Below, in pieces: positions 8,161 to 16,928 of a stretch of 30,753 nt of DNA. The position numbers and the translations under genes are program-made. The stretch comes from Zygnema cylindricum (Eukaryota > Streptophyta > Zygnematophyceae > Zygnematales > Zygnemataceae), in contig JBBHKE010002046.1 of NCBI GenBank assembly GCA_037447655.1, forward strand, positions 11,787-42,539, written 5' to 3'. A model generated the notes under the pieces. It searched no databases and was not told the origin of the DNA. It was given only the letters and a program-made list of their open reading frames with translations. How positions within the stretch are numbered: position 1 is the stretch's first letter; every line of letters begins with the position of its first letter.

Positions 8161-8720
8161 TCATACACTTAGTTGTCATGGATGAAGGGAAGTCATTTGA
8201 CCCCTTTAAATATACAAAGAAGATAAGAATCAGATTTAAGTCCAAAAGTGAGGAGAACTCGGTAGTTCCCGAAAGGGACATGACTGAAACCGTGATTACA
8301 TATTCAGGGGAGATCCAAGATACACTAGACTCACCAGAAACATCACATACTCCTATAGGCTTCGAGGAGATAAAAGAAGCAAAAAAAGAACCAGCTTCCA
8401 TGGATAAGGGAGCCGATGAGACAGTGAGAAGAAATCTAAGACTTCCATCCATTCTAGCTTTAGAGTTTGAGGGAGGAAGGAGGAGCAGCAAAAGGATACA
8501 GGAAAAACAAGTTACTTATATGGTAATTAAGCTATCTCACCCAGATGAGCCTCAGTCTTACTCACATGGAGTTAATAGTCCAGAGAAAGAAAGATGGATT
8601 AGAGCCATAAATGATGAGATGGCTTCTATCATGGAAGCAAATACTTGGGAACTAGCAGATTGTCCTCTAGACAGAAAACCTATTGGGTAAAAATGGGTAT
8701 TTAAATTAAAATTGAGCCCA
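8161..8720 (+). pseudogene. pol: Element D: integrase C-terminal linker and RT N-terminus, cut by element B
   Basis: An open frame (8178-8690) encodes a charged linker, SVDPFKYTK-like DPFKYTKKIRIRF, the motif EGGRRSSKR, and the beginning of reverse transcriptase: WIRAINDEMASIMEANTWELADCP. A stop replaces the residue before KW in the G-x-KWVFK motif. The text then runs KWVFKLKLSPDN and stops at 8720-8725, where element B is inserted. The same motif resumes after B as [14 protein letters not shown], which fixes the insertion point to within a codon. Confidence 0.88.
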
Positions 8721-8725
8721 GATAA
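8721..8725. repeat. Target site duplication of element B, left
   Basis: GATAA before the 5' LTR; AATAA follows the 3' LTR at 14471-14475 (one mismatch). Collapsing the two copies restores the RT reading P-D-N-T-I-E-R. Confidence 0.8.
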
Positions 8726-8754
8726 TGTTGTCTTTTTGGAAAGCTTTCAGTCTC

Positions 8755-8850
8755 AGAGCAACGCAGCTGCTATACAGAGAGAGCAGTGCAACTGCTATGC
8801 AGCAGAGCAGCGCACCAACAGAGCAGCGCAGCAGCGAAGCTGCAACACAC
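8755..8850 (+). repeat. GC-rich CAGAGCAGCGCAGCTGC repeats in the B 5' LTR
   Basis: Several imperfect copies of a ~25-30 base unit around GAGCAGCGCAGCTGCTATAC. The 3' LTR array (about 13730-13885) has more copies, which explains most of the 46-base LTR length difference. Confidence 0.75.
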
Positions 8851-8965
8851 ACAGGACAACGCAACCACGATTATATTTGATATGGTCCGTACGGACAACG
8901 CAGCGTCTGATATTCTTAATGTGATTCTGTTCAAGATAGAGCAACAATGATAGATATGATTGTAG

Positions 8966-9090
8966 TCAACTTAGTGGGTAACTTAGTGGTAACTTAGTGG
9001 GTAACTCAGTGGTAGCTTAGTGATAGCTCAGTGGTAGCTTAGTGATAACTCAGTGGTAGCTTGACATATTAGTGGTAGCTTGGTGGTTCT
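8966..9090 (+). repeat. GTAGCTCAGTGGTAGC tandem array in the B 5' LTR
   Basis: About eight imperfect units of ~14-15 bases (TAACTTAGTGG, TAGCTCAGTGG, TAGCTTAGTGA). Individual units resemble the Pol III box A of tRNA genes. The 3' LTR has a shorter array at 14008-14107. Confidence 0.75.
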
Positions 9091-9390
9091 CATGTACCTC
9101 TCAAGTACACTGGTGTTGCCAGTTCAACACAAGTATAAGACTTAGGACTCAGAACATATTATGTATCCAGACTTCCAAGTAGTAAAACTGAAAACAGTTT
9201 TTGGGAAACTTTTGAGTATTATATCTTGAGTGTTGTCGGGTCCATTATGCTGAAACTTTGTGAGTTGTCATTGTTTATGCTACTCTATTTTCTGTTAGAG
9301 TTTTGAGAGGTTTGGATGCTTGTGTAAGAATTGGTGAGCACTTGAAAACAGCTGTTTGGTAGGATTCTTGATAGCTTCTGAGAGTGTATC

Positions 9391-10591
9391 ATGTCTACAT
9401 CTACTTCTACTGCTGCTCCTCCACCTGCACCGGTGGTCATAGAACAAAAGGTTATGTGCCTGTCTTTAAGAGTTCCTATCTTTTCTGGGGAAAAGTATGT
9501 TTACTGGGCGAATATGGTGGAGACACATTTTGGATATATTGGATGGTTCGTTGGATGAAGCTGATCCGTCATGGTCAAAGAAAAATACGCAAGCTCGTTC
9601 TATTCTGAAATTTTGTATATTTGAGGACTTAGCTATGTCTCGGATAAAAATGAAAAAAACAATTGATATCTGGAATTCCCTTAAAAGTGATTATGAAAAT
9701 GTTAATGTCCAAGAAGAGCTTCTATTGGCAAGGAAAATTTGGGACTATAAGTACACTGGCGGTACAATGGCTGAATATTCTAATAAATTTCGCATTCTTG
9801 TAGATGCACATGCTTGTGCAGGTGGGGTGTTTCCTCCGTTTCAACAGGTAGCTTTGCTGATGAGGGGTCTCCCTCGAAGTATGAAAGGAGCATCTGACAT
9901 GCTCAAACAAAAAGACAAAGCTAGTTGGACTTTACAATTAGCTATCATTATTTTACTACACGAAAAAGCTACATCTATTGTTCTCAATGTTGAGCAAGTA
10001 GAGGCCTTTAATTTAGGCTTTGGGAGGAAAGGTCAGTTTAATCAGCAACGTAATCAGTTTAACCAGTTCAGACAGTTTAATCAGGGTGGAAATAGACAAT
10101 CCAACAATACATGTTTTTATTGTAGTGAGAGAGGTCATGGATACAAATTCTGTCCTAAACTTAAACATGCTAACGATACAGGTTTATACAGGCCGGGATG
10201 GCAACAAAGTCTGTTTTACAAAAGCTTCACAGGGCCTACACTTCGTGGAAATGCACTGTTTTCAGCCTCTTCATCACTCCAGGACGAGACTTTGACATTT
10301 TCAGAGGAGGACGACACAGATCTATTCGCTATGGGGGCAGCAATGGAGGGCGCAAAGGACCCTGGATGGATAATGGATGCAAGAGCCTCAGCCCACATGT
10401 GCTGGAACAAGGCCATCTTCAAAAATTTGAAAGCAACGCGGGAGAAAAATATTTATTATGCTTGTGGAATGAGTGTCCAGACTCGTGCTGTGGGTGATGT
10501 GTCCTTGCTAGTTGATGTAGAAGGAAATGCAATTGAAAGGACACTTCACAATGTCTTATTTGTGCCTGACTGTTTTCTACGTCGTTGGTAG
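9391..10591 (+). pseudogene. gag: Copia gag and protease of element B
   Basis: The frame can start at ATG 9391 inside the LTR (MSTSTSTAAPPPAPVV...) or at ATG 9454 in the primer site, with both in the same frame. From 9454 the product reads MCLSLRVPIFSGEKYVYW, matching the A and E Gag starts in register. One frameshift near 9527 separates this from a long frame to 10591. That frame carries the Gag core (LARKIWDYKYTGGTMAEY, LLMRGLPRSM), an Asn/Gln/Phe-rich stretch, the CCHC knuckle CFYCSERGHGYKFC at 10112-10153, and the protease region GWIMDARASAHMC. The usual D-S-G-A-S reads D-A-R-A-S, so protease activity is doubtful. The frame ends where protease sequence is deleted near 10591. Confidence 0.9.
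9450..9462 (+). other. Primer binding site of element B
   Basis: GGTTATGTGCC begins at the base after the LTR. It matches the A/E site GGTTATGGGCCCA at about 10 of 13 positions and keeps the ATG (9454) as a gag codon. Confidence 0.65.
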
Positions 10592-11632
10592 AGAGTACAG
10601 GCTTTGAGGTCAATTTGAAAAATGGTCGGCATGTTGTTAGCAAAAATGGCAAGGCTGCGGTTACAGGTACTAGAAATAGTAGCAAGATGTACCGCATGGA
10701 TATGGCTAATACCAAGGAGAATGATGTTCTGTACTCCGGTGTTTTGCAGTCAGATGAGTTGTGGCATAAAAGATTAGGCCAGGTAAACTATGATAGTTTG
10801 AGGAAAATGGTCCTTGCTCGAAAAATAGAGGGTGTATTAATCACAAATGAGCCGGTCAAAACTTGTGATGGTTGCGCTTTAGGCAAAATCCACAGACTGC
10901 CATTTCCTAAAGAGTCTGAGCATCGTTCAACTTCAATTTTGCAACAAATTCATTCCCATGTTTTCGGTCCTGCGAAGGTTCGGGAGGATGAAATATATGG
11001 TCACCTTCATAGATGATTTCTCCAGGTTTACAAAAGTTTACTTCATGAAGGAAAAAAGTGAAGTGTTCGGTCACTTTAAACACTATAAAGCATGTGTTGA
11101 AAAGCTTCATAATTTACCTATTTTGCAGCTCAGATCAGACAATGGTGGTGAATATACATCGAAAGAATTTGAAAAAATTTTACTCGAGGAAGGTATTAGT
11201 CATCTATTGACTGTTCCATATTCAGTGGAAAAAAATGGGGTGTCAGAAAGACTAAATCGAACTCTCACGGAGAGCTCTAGGCCGATGCTCGCAGATAAAA
11301 ATGTGGATCCAAAATTCTGGGTTGAGGCTCTAAATTGTACAGTGTATATTAAAAATAGGATAGGATCCAGATCAGTAGACACTACTCCTTACGAGATCTG
11401 GACAAGTAGCAAACCAGATGTTAGCCATTTCAAAGTCTTTGGTAGTCAATGCTTTATCTTGGATAGGTATACGGACAGATGGAAAATGGAGCCGAAAGGA
11501 TTACAGGGTATTTTGTTAGGATATGATGATCACTCAAAAGGTTACAGAGTCTTTGTGTTTGAGAGGCAAAAAATAGTTGTAGCAAGGAATATCATTGTCA
11601 AAGATGAACTAGAATCGATAGATTTATTTTAA
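10592..11632 (+). pseudogene. pol: Copia GAG-pre-integrase and integrase of element B
   Basis: The first part (10592 to ~10980) encodes the end of the protease and the zinc-binding region LWHKRLGQVNYDSL...CDGCALGKIHRLPFPK. The second His of the H-H-C-C set is Gln. A frame change near 10980 leads to the catalytic core: IDDFSRF, RSDNGGEYTSKEFE, NGVSERLNRTL, FWVEALNCTVYIKNR, TPYEIWT, HFKVFGSQC. The second Asp and the Glu of D,D,E are present. The first Asp position (usually H-S/T-D) reads IHSHVFGP, His in place of Asp at 10957-10959. Together with the lost zinc ligand this copy is very unlikely to integrate on its own. An in-frame TAA ends it at 11630-11632. Confidence 0.9.
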
Positions 11633-12022
11633 ATGATTGAGCAGCAAAAGCAGCAAAAAGTACAGGAGTATGTCATCTTAGATTGCATGCAAGAAATTGT
11701 CCCGCAGGTACAACATTCTTCGGTGGTGACTCCAAAGTCAAGCTCTCTCCGAATTCCTTATCCGGTTCAGTTCCAACCGGACCACCAGCAGTCAATACAC
11801 ACGGATAGCAACCAGCGCAATCAACAACACACGGATCGCAACTTGCGCAATCAACGTAATCAGCGCAATGCGCGGCATCCGACGATCTCAGCCTCAGAAT
11901 TTCCGGGGGGAAGAAGATCCAGCTGCTGCCTGCAAGCAAGCTCTCACTTTGCCTACTCGGCAGCCTCAGGGGAGCCCTTGACCATCCAAGATGCCTTCTC
12001 ATCACCAGAGCGAAATCACTAG
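11633..12022 (+). pseudogene. pol: Element B linker between integrase and RT, low complexity
   Basis: In the same frame as the flanking pol segments, bounded by TAA (11630) and TAG (12020-12022). The product is Gln/Asn/Arg-rich, with an NQRNQQHTDRNLRNQRNQRN repeat near 11815-11865, followed by EFPGGRRSS, which corresponds to the GGRRSSKR motif of D. The TAG sits where related elements have Trp (R-x-H-W-x-E-A). This is the variable integrase-RT linker and not a separate gene. Confidence 0.8.
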
Positions 12023-13549
12023 ATCGAGGCAGCAAACGACGAAATGAAGTCGATCATGGAGGCCCAAACATGGGAGCTTGTGGAACTTCCTCCAAACCGA
12101 AAGGCGATCGGCAGCAAATGGGTATTCAAGGTGAAGTTAAATCCCGATAACACCATTGAACGCTATAAGGCCAGACTTGTGGCAAAGGGGTATAATCAAA
12201 AGGAAGGAATCGATTTTGAAGAAACATTTTCTCCGGTTGTAAGATTTCCAACAGTTAGGATTTTGCTGTCCATAGCTGCTATAGAAGATATGGAAATTCA
12301 TCAGATGGATGTAAAGACGGCCTTTTTGCACGGAGAACTAGAAGAGACCATTTATATGCAGCAGCCTGAAAAGTATGTGGAACCTGGAAAAGAGCACTTA
12401 GTATGCAAGTTGCTAAAATCTTTGTACAGCCTAAAACAGGCCCCCAGACAGTGGAATCTAAAGCTTGATGAATTCTTGACTAGCCTAGGATTTCAAAGAA
12501 TAAGTTCTGATCACTCTGTCTACGTTCTAAAGGGTGAAAATGGGATAGTGTATATAGCAGTATATGTAGATGATTTGCTATTAATTAGCAAATCAATGGC
12601 TGAAATTAACAAAATCAAAACTGCTCTAAACTCACGGTTCGAGATGAAAGACCTCGGTGAGGCAAAATATATTTTGGGTATCCAGGTAGAGAGGGACAGA
12701 AATAAGAAAATAATAAAATTGACTCAAAAAGAGGCAATTGGAAACATGTTAGATGAGTACGGAATGCGGGGGGCAAAAGGATGTTTAACTCCAATGGAGT
12801 TTCGGCAGAAGATAGAGGGAGAAGAGACAGAACCAGGTGTCATTGTTAGCGAGTATTTAGAGTCAGGGGAGAATGATCCTATGACAATAATACCTTATAG
12901 ACAGATAGTGGGAAGCTTAATATATTTTATGAACTGTACCCGTCCTGACATTGCTGCAGCAGTCGGGGTACTGAGTAGGAGTCTAGAAAATCCGAGAAAA
13001 TCTGATCTGGATGCAGCAAAGAGAGTCTTAAGATATTTGGCAGGAACTAAAGATCTCAAACTCACTCTAGGCGGAGGAGAAGTCAAGCTGCAAACATGGA
13101 GTGATGCAAGCTATGGCGACATGCCAAGCCGGAAATCTACCACGGGATTCGTTCTACAAATTGGGAACGGTACTTGCTGCTGGAGCAGCAAACTTCAAAA
13201 GGTGACAGCACAATCGACAATGGAATCGGAATATATGGCAGCAAGCTCGGCCCTCAAAGAACTCTTATGGGTAAAATCCATGTTACAAAAACTAGGATAC
13301 ATGCAAGTTGGTCCACAGGTGATCTGGTGTGATAACCAGGCTGCCATTGCCATTGCTTCTAACCCGCGTCATCACTTCAAAAGCAAGCACATGGATGTAC
13401 GATTACACTTTGTAAGAGAAAAAGTGATCTCTATAGTGATTAAATTATGTTATTTGCCTAATGCAAAAATGATTGCTGATATTTTCACCAAAGCTCTTCC
13501 TACTCCTAAGCTGAAGTATTCTAGGGACGTAGTGGGATTAAGTGAATAG
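12023..13549 (+). pseudogene. pol: Copia reverse transcriptase and RNase H of element B (501-codon open frame)
   Basis: The longest intact frame in the window, with ATG available at 12044. RT motifs in order: [76 protein letters not shown], then the catalytic YVDD at 12563-12574, and FEMKDLGEAKYILGI. RNase H follows with all four acidic residues visible: WSDASYGD, MESEYMA, WCDNQAA, MIADIFTKALP. The C-terminus (LKYSRDVVGL) is at the family's usual place, ~150 bases before the polypurine tract. This domain looks functional on its own. It is called a pseudogene because the upstream polyprotein is broken. Confidence 0.93.
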
Positions 13550-13689
13550 TTGAATGCTATACTACCACTCTGCGATAAGTCTACCATTGAGATGTAGTGG
13601 GACTGGGTGACTTGCAAATTGCTATATTGCTATGCTGCGATGCTGCGCTAGTTTATCACCGCAGCTGCGTCGGTATATTGAGTCTAAAG
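13550..13689 (+). other. 3' untranslated region of element B
   Basis: About 140 bases between the pol stop and the polypurine tract, with GCTATGCTGCGATGCTGCGCTAG-like GC-rich words. Similar GCTGCGCTAGTTT words form a 67-base tandem repeat at 24697-24897, linking the two families. Confidence 0.6.
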
Positions 13690-13700
13690 CTTTAGGGGAG
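13690..13700 (+). other. Polypurine tract of element B
   Basis: CTTTAGGGGAG immediately before the 3' LTR start TGTTGTC. D and E share the same GGGGAG end. Confidence 0.75.
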
Positions 13701-14470
13701 TGTTGTCTTTTTGGAAAGCTTTCTGTCTCAGAGCAGTAGAGATGCTATAGAGACAGAGCACCACAGCTGCTATACATCAGAGCATCACAGATGCTATACA
13801 GACAGAGCAGCGCAGCTGCTATACATCAGAGCAGCGCAGCTGCAGAGCAGCGCAGCAGCAAAGCAGCTCAGTAGCGCAGCTGCAACACAGACAGGATAAC
13901 GCAACCACGATTATATTTGATATGGTCCGTAAGGACAACGCAGCGTCTGATATTCTTAATGTGATTCTGTAAAGGATAGAGCAATTGCGATAGATATGAT
14001 TCTAGTCAACTTAGTGGGTAACTCAATGGTAACTTAGTGGGTAACTCAGTGGTAGCTTAGTGATAGCCCAGTGGTAGCTTAGTGATAGCTCAGTGGTAGC
14101 TTGGTGGTTCTCACATTCCTCTCAAGTTCACTAGTGTTGCGAGTTCAACACAAGTATAAGACTTAGGACTCAGAACATATTATGTATCCAGACTTCAAAG
14201 TAGTAAAACTGCATACAGTTTTTGGGAAACTTCTGAGTATTATATCTTGAGTGTTGTCTGTTTAATTATGCTGAAACTTTGTGAGTTGTCAGTGCTTATG
14301 TTACTCTATATTCTGTTAGAGTTTTGAGAGGTTTGGATGCTTCTGTAAGAATTGGTGAGCACTTGAAAACAACTGTTTGGTAGGATTCTTGATAGCTTCT
14401 AAGAGTGAATCATGTCTACTTCTACTACTACTGCTGCTCCTTCACTTGCAGCGGTGGTCGTAGAACAACA
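13701..14470 (+). repeat. 3' LTR of element B
   Basis: 770 bases, TGTTGTC...AACAACA. It matches the 5' LTR apart from substitutions, an expanded GC-rich repeat and a contracted GTAGCTTAGTG array. It also preserves the ATG-started open frame at the end (14412 onward, [20 protein letters not shown]). Confidence 0.92.
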
Positions 14471-14475
14471 AATAA
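14471..14475. repeat. Target site duplication of element B, right
   Basis: AATAA, corresponding to GATAA at 8721-8725 with one change. The interrupted RT of D resumes directly afterwards. Confidence 0.75.
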
Positions 14476-15330
14476 TACAATTGAGAGATATAAGGCTCGA
14501 TTGGTAGCGAAGGGGTTCACCCAAAAGGAGGGGATTGACTATGAGGAGACCTTTGGTCCAGTTGTTCGGTTCCCATCAGTAAGGATCTTCGCAGTCTGGC
14601 GGCAGGAGAAGATATGGAAATACACTGGTGGACATTAAGACTGCTTTTCTTAATGGTGAGTTAGAGGAAGAAATTTTTATGAGGCAACCCGAGGGGTTCG
14701 TGGAAGAAGGAGAAGAGAGCAAAGTCCGCAGCCTCATAAAGTCCTTATCTTGACTGAAATAGGCTCCCTGACAAAGGTATAAGAAACTAGACGAGGGTCT
14801 CACCGATCTGGGATATATCCGGATCAGCTCTGACCATTCTATCTATATGTTTGAAGATGAGAAAGGTGTCATTTTTATTGCAATTTATGTGGATGATCTG
14901 CTTGTGTTGAGTAAGTCTTTGGAGAAGATCAATAGGCTAAAAAAAGATCTTGGGGCAGATTTGATATGAAAGATTTAGGGGAGGCTAAATATATTTTGGG
15001 GATCAAAATGGAGGGAGATAAGGGGAAGAAGATTATCAGACTTACTCAGAAAGAAGCAACAGGTAATATGCTTGAGAAATTTCAGATGGAAAATGCTAAC
15101 AGTTGTACCACTCCCATGGACTTCAAAGAGGTAAGTGATGGTAGTGTAGAAGGAGAAGTGATGATCTTAGATAATCAGATGAGTCTAGAGGAAAGAGAGT
15201 TTATCAAATCTTTCCCTTGTAGACATGTAGTACGAAGTTTAATCTATTTTATGAACTGTACGAGGCCGGACATAGCGGCAGCAATTGGAGTACTCAGTAG
15301 GAGTCTTAATGATCCTAGGAAGAGAGACTA
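14476..15330 (+). pseudogene. pol: Element D reverse transcriptase, continued after element B
   Basis: It resumes as [36 protein letters not shown] and runs through [24 protein letters not shown], a run of stops at the KSLYSLKQAPRQW position (14750-14775), then LGYIRISSDHSIYMF, the catalytic YVDD at 14886-14897, KDLGEAKYILGI and LIYFMNCTRPDIAAAIGVLSR. Frameshifts lie near 14590-14640 and 14950-14966. A TAG at 15329-15331 sits where E has Trp. The polymerase active site survives inside a dead reading frame. Confidence 0.9.
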
Positions 15331-15885
15331 GGAGGCAGCCAAGAGAGTCATAAGATATGTGGTTGGAACCAGAGAATAATGGTTGTATCTAGGAGGGAGC
15401 ACACTGATATCACCACTAAGAGTGATGCCAGTAATGGGGATGCACCTATGAGAAGATGCACTTGTGGATATTTTTTGTATGTGGGAGAAGGTGCTTGCTG
15501 TTGGAGCAGTAAGCAACAAAAGGTGGTTGCTCAATCTACTATGGAGGCTGAGTATATGGCGTCTTATTCTCCTGTAAAAGAACTAATTTGGGTGAAATCA
15601 TTATTGCAAGAACGGGGAAAGATGAAAGAGGGAGTGCATGAAATCTTTTGCGATAATCAAGCTGCAATCGCAATTGCAGCCAATCCAAAACACCATTTCA
15701 AAGAAAAACATATGGACATAAGGTTAAGCTTCGTAAGAGAAAAAGTTGAAAATAAAATTTTATATCTTGTGTATAGACCTGATGATGAAATGGTGGCTGA
15801 CATGATTACCAAACCTGTGCCCTCTCCCAAATTAAAATATTGTCGTGAAAAATGCAGGTTGAAAGAAAAATTAAAAATAGACTAG
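15331..15885 (+). pseudogene. pol: Element D RNase H
   Basis: After one stop at the Trp of R-D-W-E-A-A-K-R-V and another before WLYLGG, the frame shifts and 15379-15885 is open. RNase H acidic positions: KSDASNGD, MEAEYMA, FCDNQAAIAIAANPKHHF, MVADMITKPVPSPKLKYC. It closely resembles the C-terminus of E (24963-25290). The stop is just before the polypurine tract, so this end is natural. Confidence 0.9.
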
Positions 15886-15898
15886 AAAATAAGGGGAG
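15886..15898 (+). other. Polypurine tract of element D
   Basis: AAAATAAGGGGAG directly before the 3' LTR; identical in element E at 25291-25303. Confidence 0.85.
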
Positions 15899-16923
15899 TG
15901 TTGAAATAGATAGATTTCTAGAGTATGTTCTAGGTTTAATATGTTAGTATAAAAAGAAAAAGGACATACAGCCTGCCTCCACCTCCTCTCTCTAGCCCCC
16001 ATACTTGTTGTAGTCACTGAATTATAGAGAGGGTGTTTGATCCATGGTTGCCTTAGTTCAACACGTAGTTATTTTTAGTAGGTTACTAAAAATATACATG
16101 ACGGACCCGAGATTTGATCTCGGTATCTACGGTTCGTCAAGTTGGCCGATAGCGGTCAGCTTTATCCTATTAGACTAGGATCAATGCAAAATGTTATAGG
16201 ATGTGATAGATATATATACATTTACGAAGGAACAAATCCATTTAACTAAAACTGGATACGGCGTGCATAGATACAGTTTTATGAAAGTACGAAGTACGAC
16301 ATCATTTCAAAACGAATACCACGCATATTTTTGACAACGAAACAAATGTTGCACAAGTATTTATAACGGCTAAGATTGCGTCTCGTTGCAAATCCGACGG
16401 CGCACATCATCGTCGAAATCCCGGAGTGGTCACCTTGGCGTTTTGTGACGTGGCATGACCTAGAGCCACGTGGAAAGATGACATTCGTTCATGGGAATTC
16501 CGAGGAATGTACGGACGAGTAAACGCGTCCGCTTAATAGCCTTGTCGTACATAGGCTGTACAAAAGGTACACCGGCAGTAGTATTTTTTGGTACGGTACA
16601 GTAATCTGATTGGTCCGTACTTCAGTAGATAGAAGTTATTATAGGGAATCAGGACTTAGAAAATTTTGGTAGGTAGTCACCTCTCCCTTTGAGAGTTTGT
16701 ACAAAAACTGGCATTTTTACTGCCTCATAACTTATCGCCTGGTTGGGCGTTTTTAAGAGATTCTTTTTCCTACGGACTTAGGGGAGTCCAGGCTGCACAG
16801 GGGTGCAGTTAGATGATAAGCTTGTGTGCTGGGGTAGCAGTGGTTACCATTTAATGTGGGTTAGTTAATAACTATCTAGAGGCTTTCTGTATTCTGTAGT
16901 CCAATGGAGGACACAGAATCGCA
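15899..16923 (+). repeat. 3' LTR of element D
   Basis: 1025 bases, TGTTGAAAT...AATCGCA, followed by the ATTTG target duplication. Retains the tRNA-like block (16099-16187), both ACGT motifs and the CTCTCCCTTTGAGAG inverted motif. Confidence 0.92.
16099..16187 (-). other. tRNA-like sequence inside the D 3' LTR
   Basis: The partner of 5128-5216. On the minus strand this copy has an ideal T-arm geometry: CCGAG, a 7-nt ATCAAAT loop, CTCGG. The D-arm-like ATCCTA/TAGGAT and anticodon-arm-like GCTGA/TCGGC stems are unchanged. No acceptor stem. Confidence 0.6.
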
Positions 16924-16928
16924 ATTTG
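16924..16928. repeat. Target site duplication of element D, right
   Basis: ATTTG, identical to 4922-4926. Confidence 0.9.

Larger units (their letters stand above)
8726..9449 (+). repeat. 5' LTR of element B
   Basis: It starts TGTTGTCTTTTTGG and ends directly before the primer site; the terminal CA of the 3' copy reads AA here. By eye it is about 92% identical to the 3' LTR. It contains a GC-rich GAGCAGCGCAGCTGC repeat (8755-8850), a GTAGCTTAGTG tandem array (8966-9090) and an open frame at its end that runs in frame into gag. Confidence 0.92.
8726..14470 (+). mobile_element. Copia LTR retrotransposon B, nested in element D
   Basis: A 5.7 kb element with LTRs of 724 and 770 bases, half-tRNA primer site, gag, protease, integrase, RT, RNase H and polypurine tract, all in the expected order. 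It is the most complete element in the window: pol is open apart from two in-frame stops after integrase and frame changes near 10591 and 10980, with one more shift in gag near 9527. Protease and integrase also carry active-site substitutions. It is younger than D, which it interrupts. Confidence 0.95.
4927..16923 (+). mobile_element. Copia LTR retrotransposon D, interrupted by element B
   Basis: The element has two LTRs of ~1.03 kb with TG...CA ends, a perfect 5-bp target duplication, and the copia order gag, protease, integrase, RT, RNase H, polypurine tract. Without element B and its duplicated target it would be about 6.2 kb. All coding parts carry stops and shifts, several of the CAG/CAA to TAG/TAA, CGA to TGA or TGG to TAG kind, as expected from cytosine deamination in a silenced element. 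The primer binding site is disrupted. D is related to E in protein, polypurine tract and LTR layout. Confidence 0.93.

Noticed and set aside
11633-12022. Separate Gln/Asn-rich gene between integrase and RT of element B
   Set aside because: It is in frame with both neighbours and bounded by single premature stops; it is the variable integrase-RT linker.
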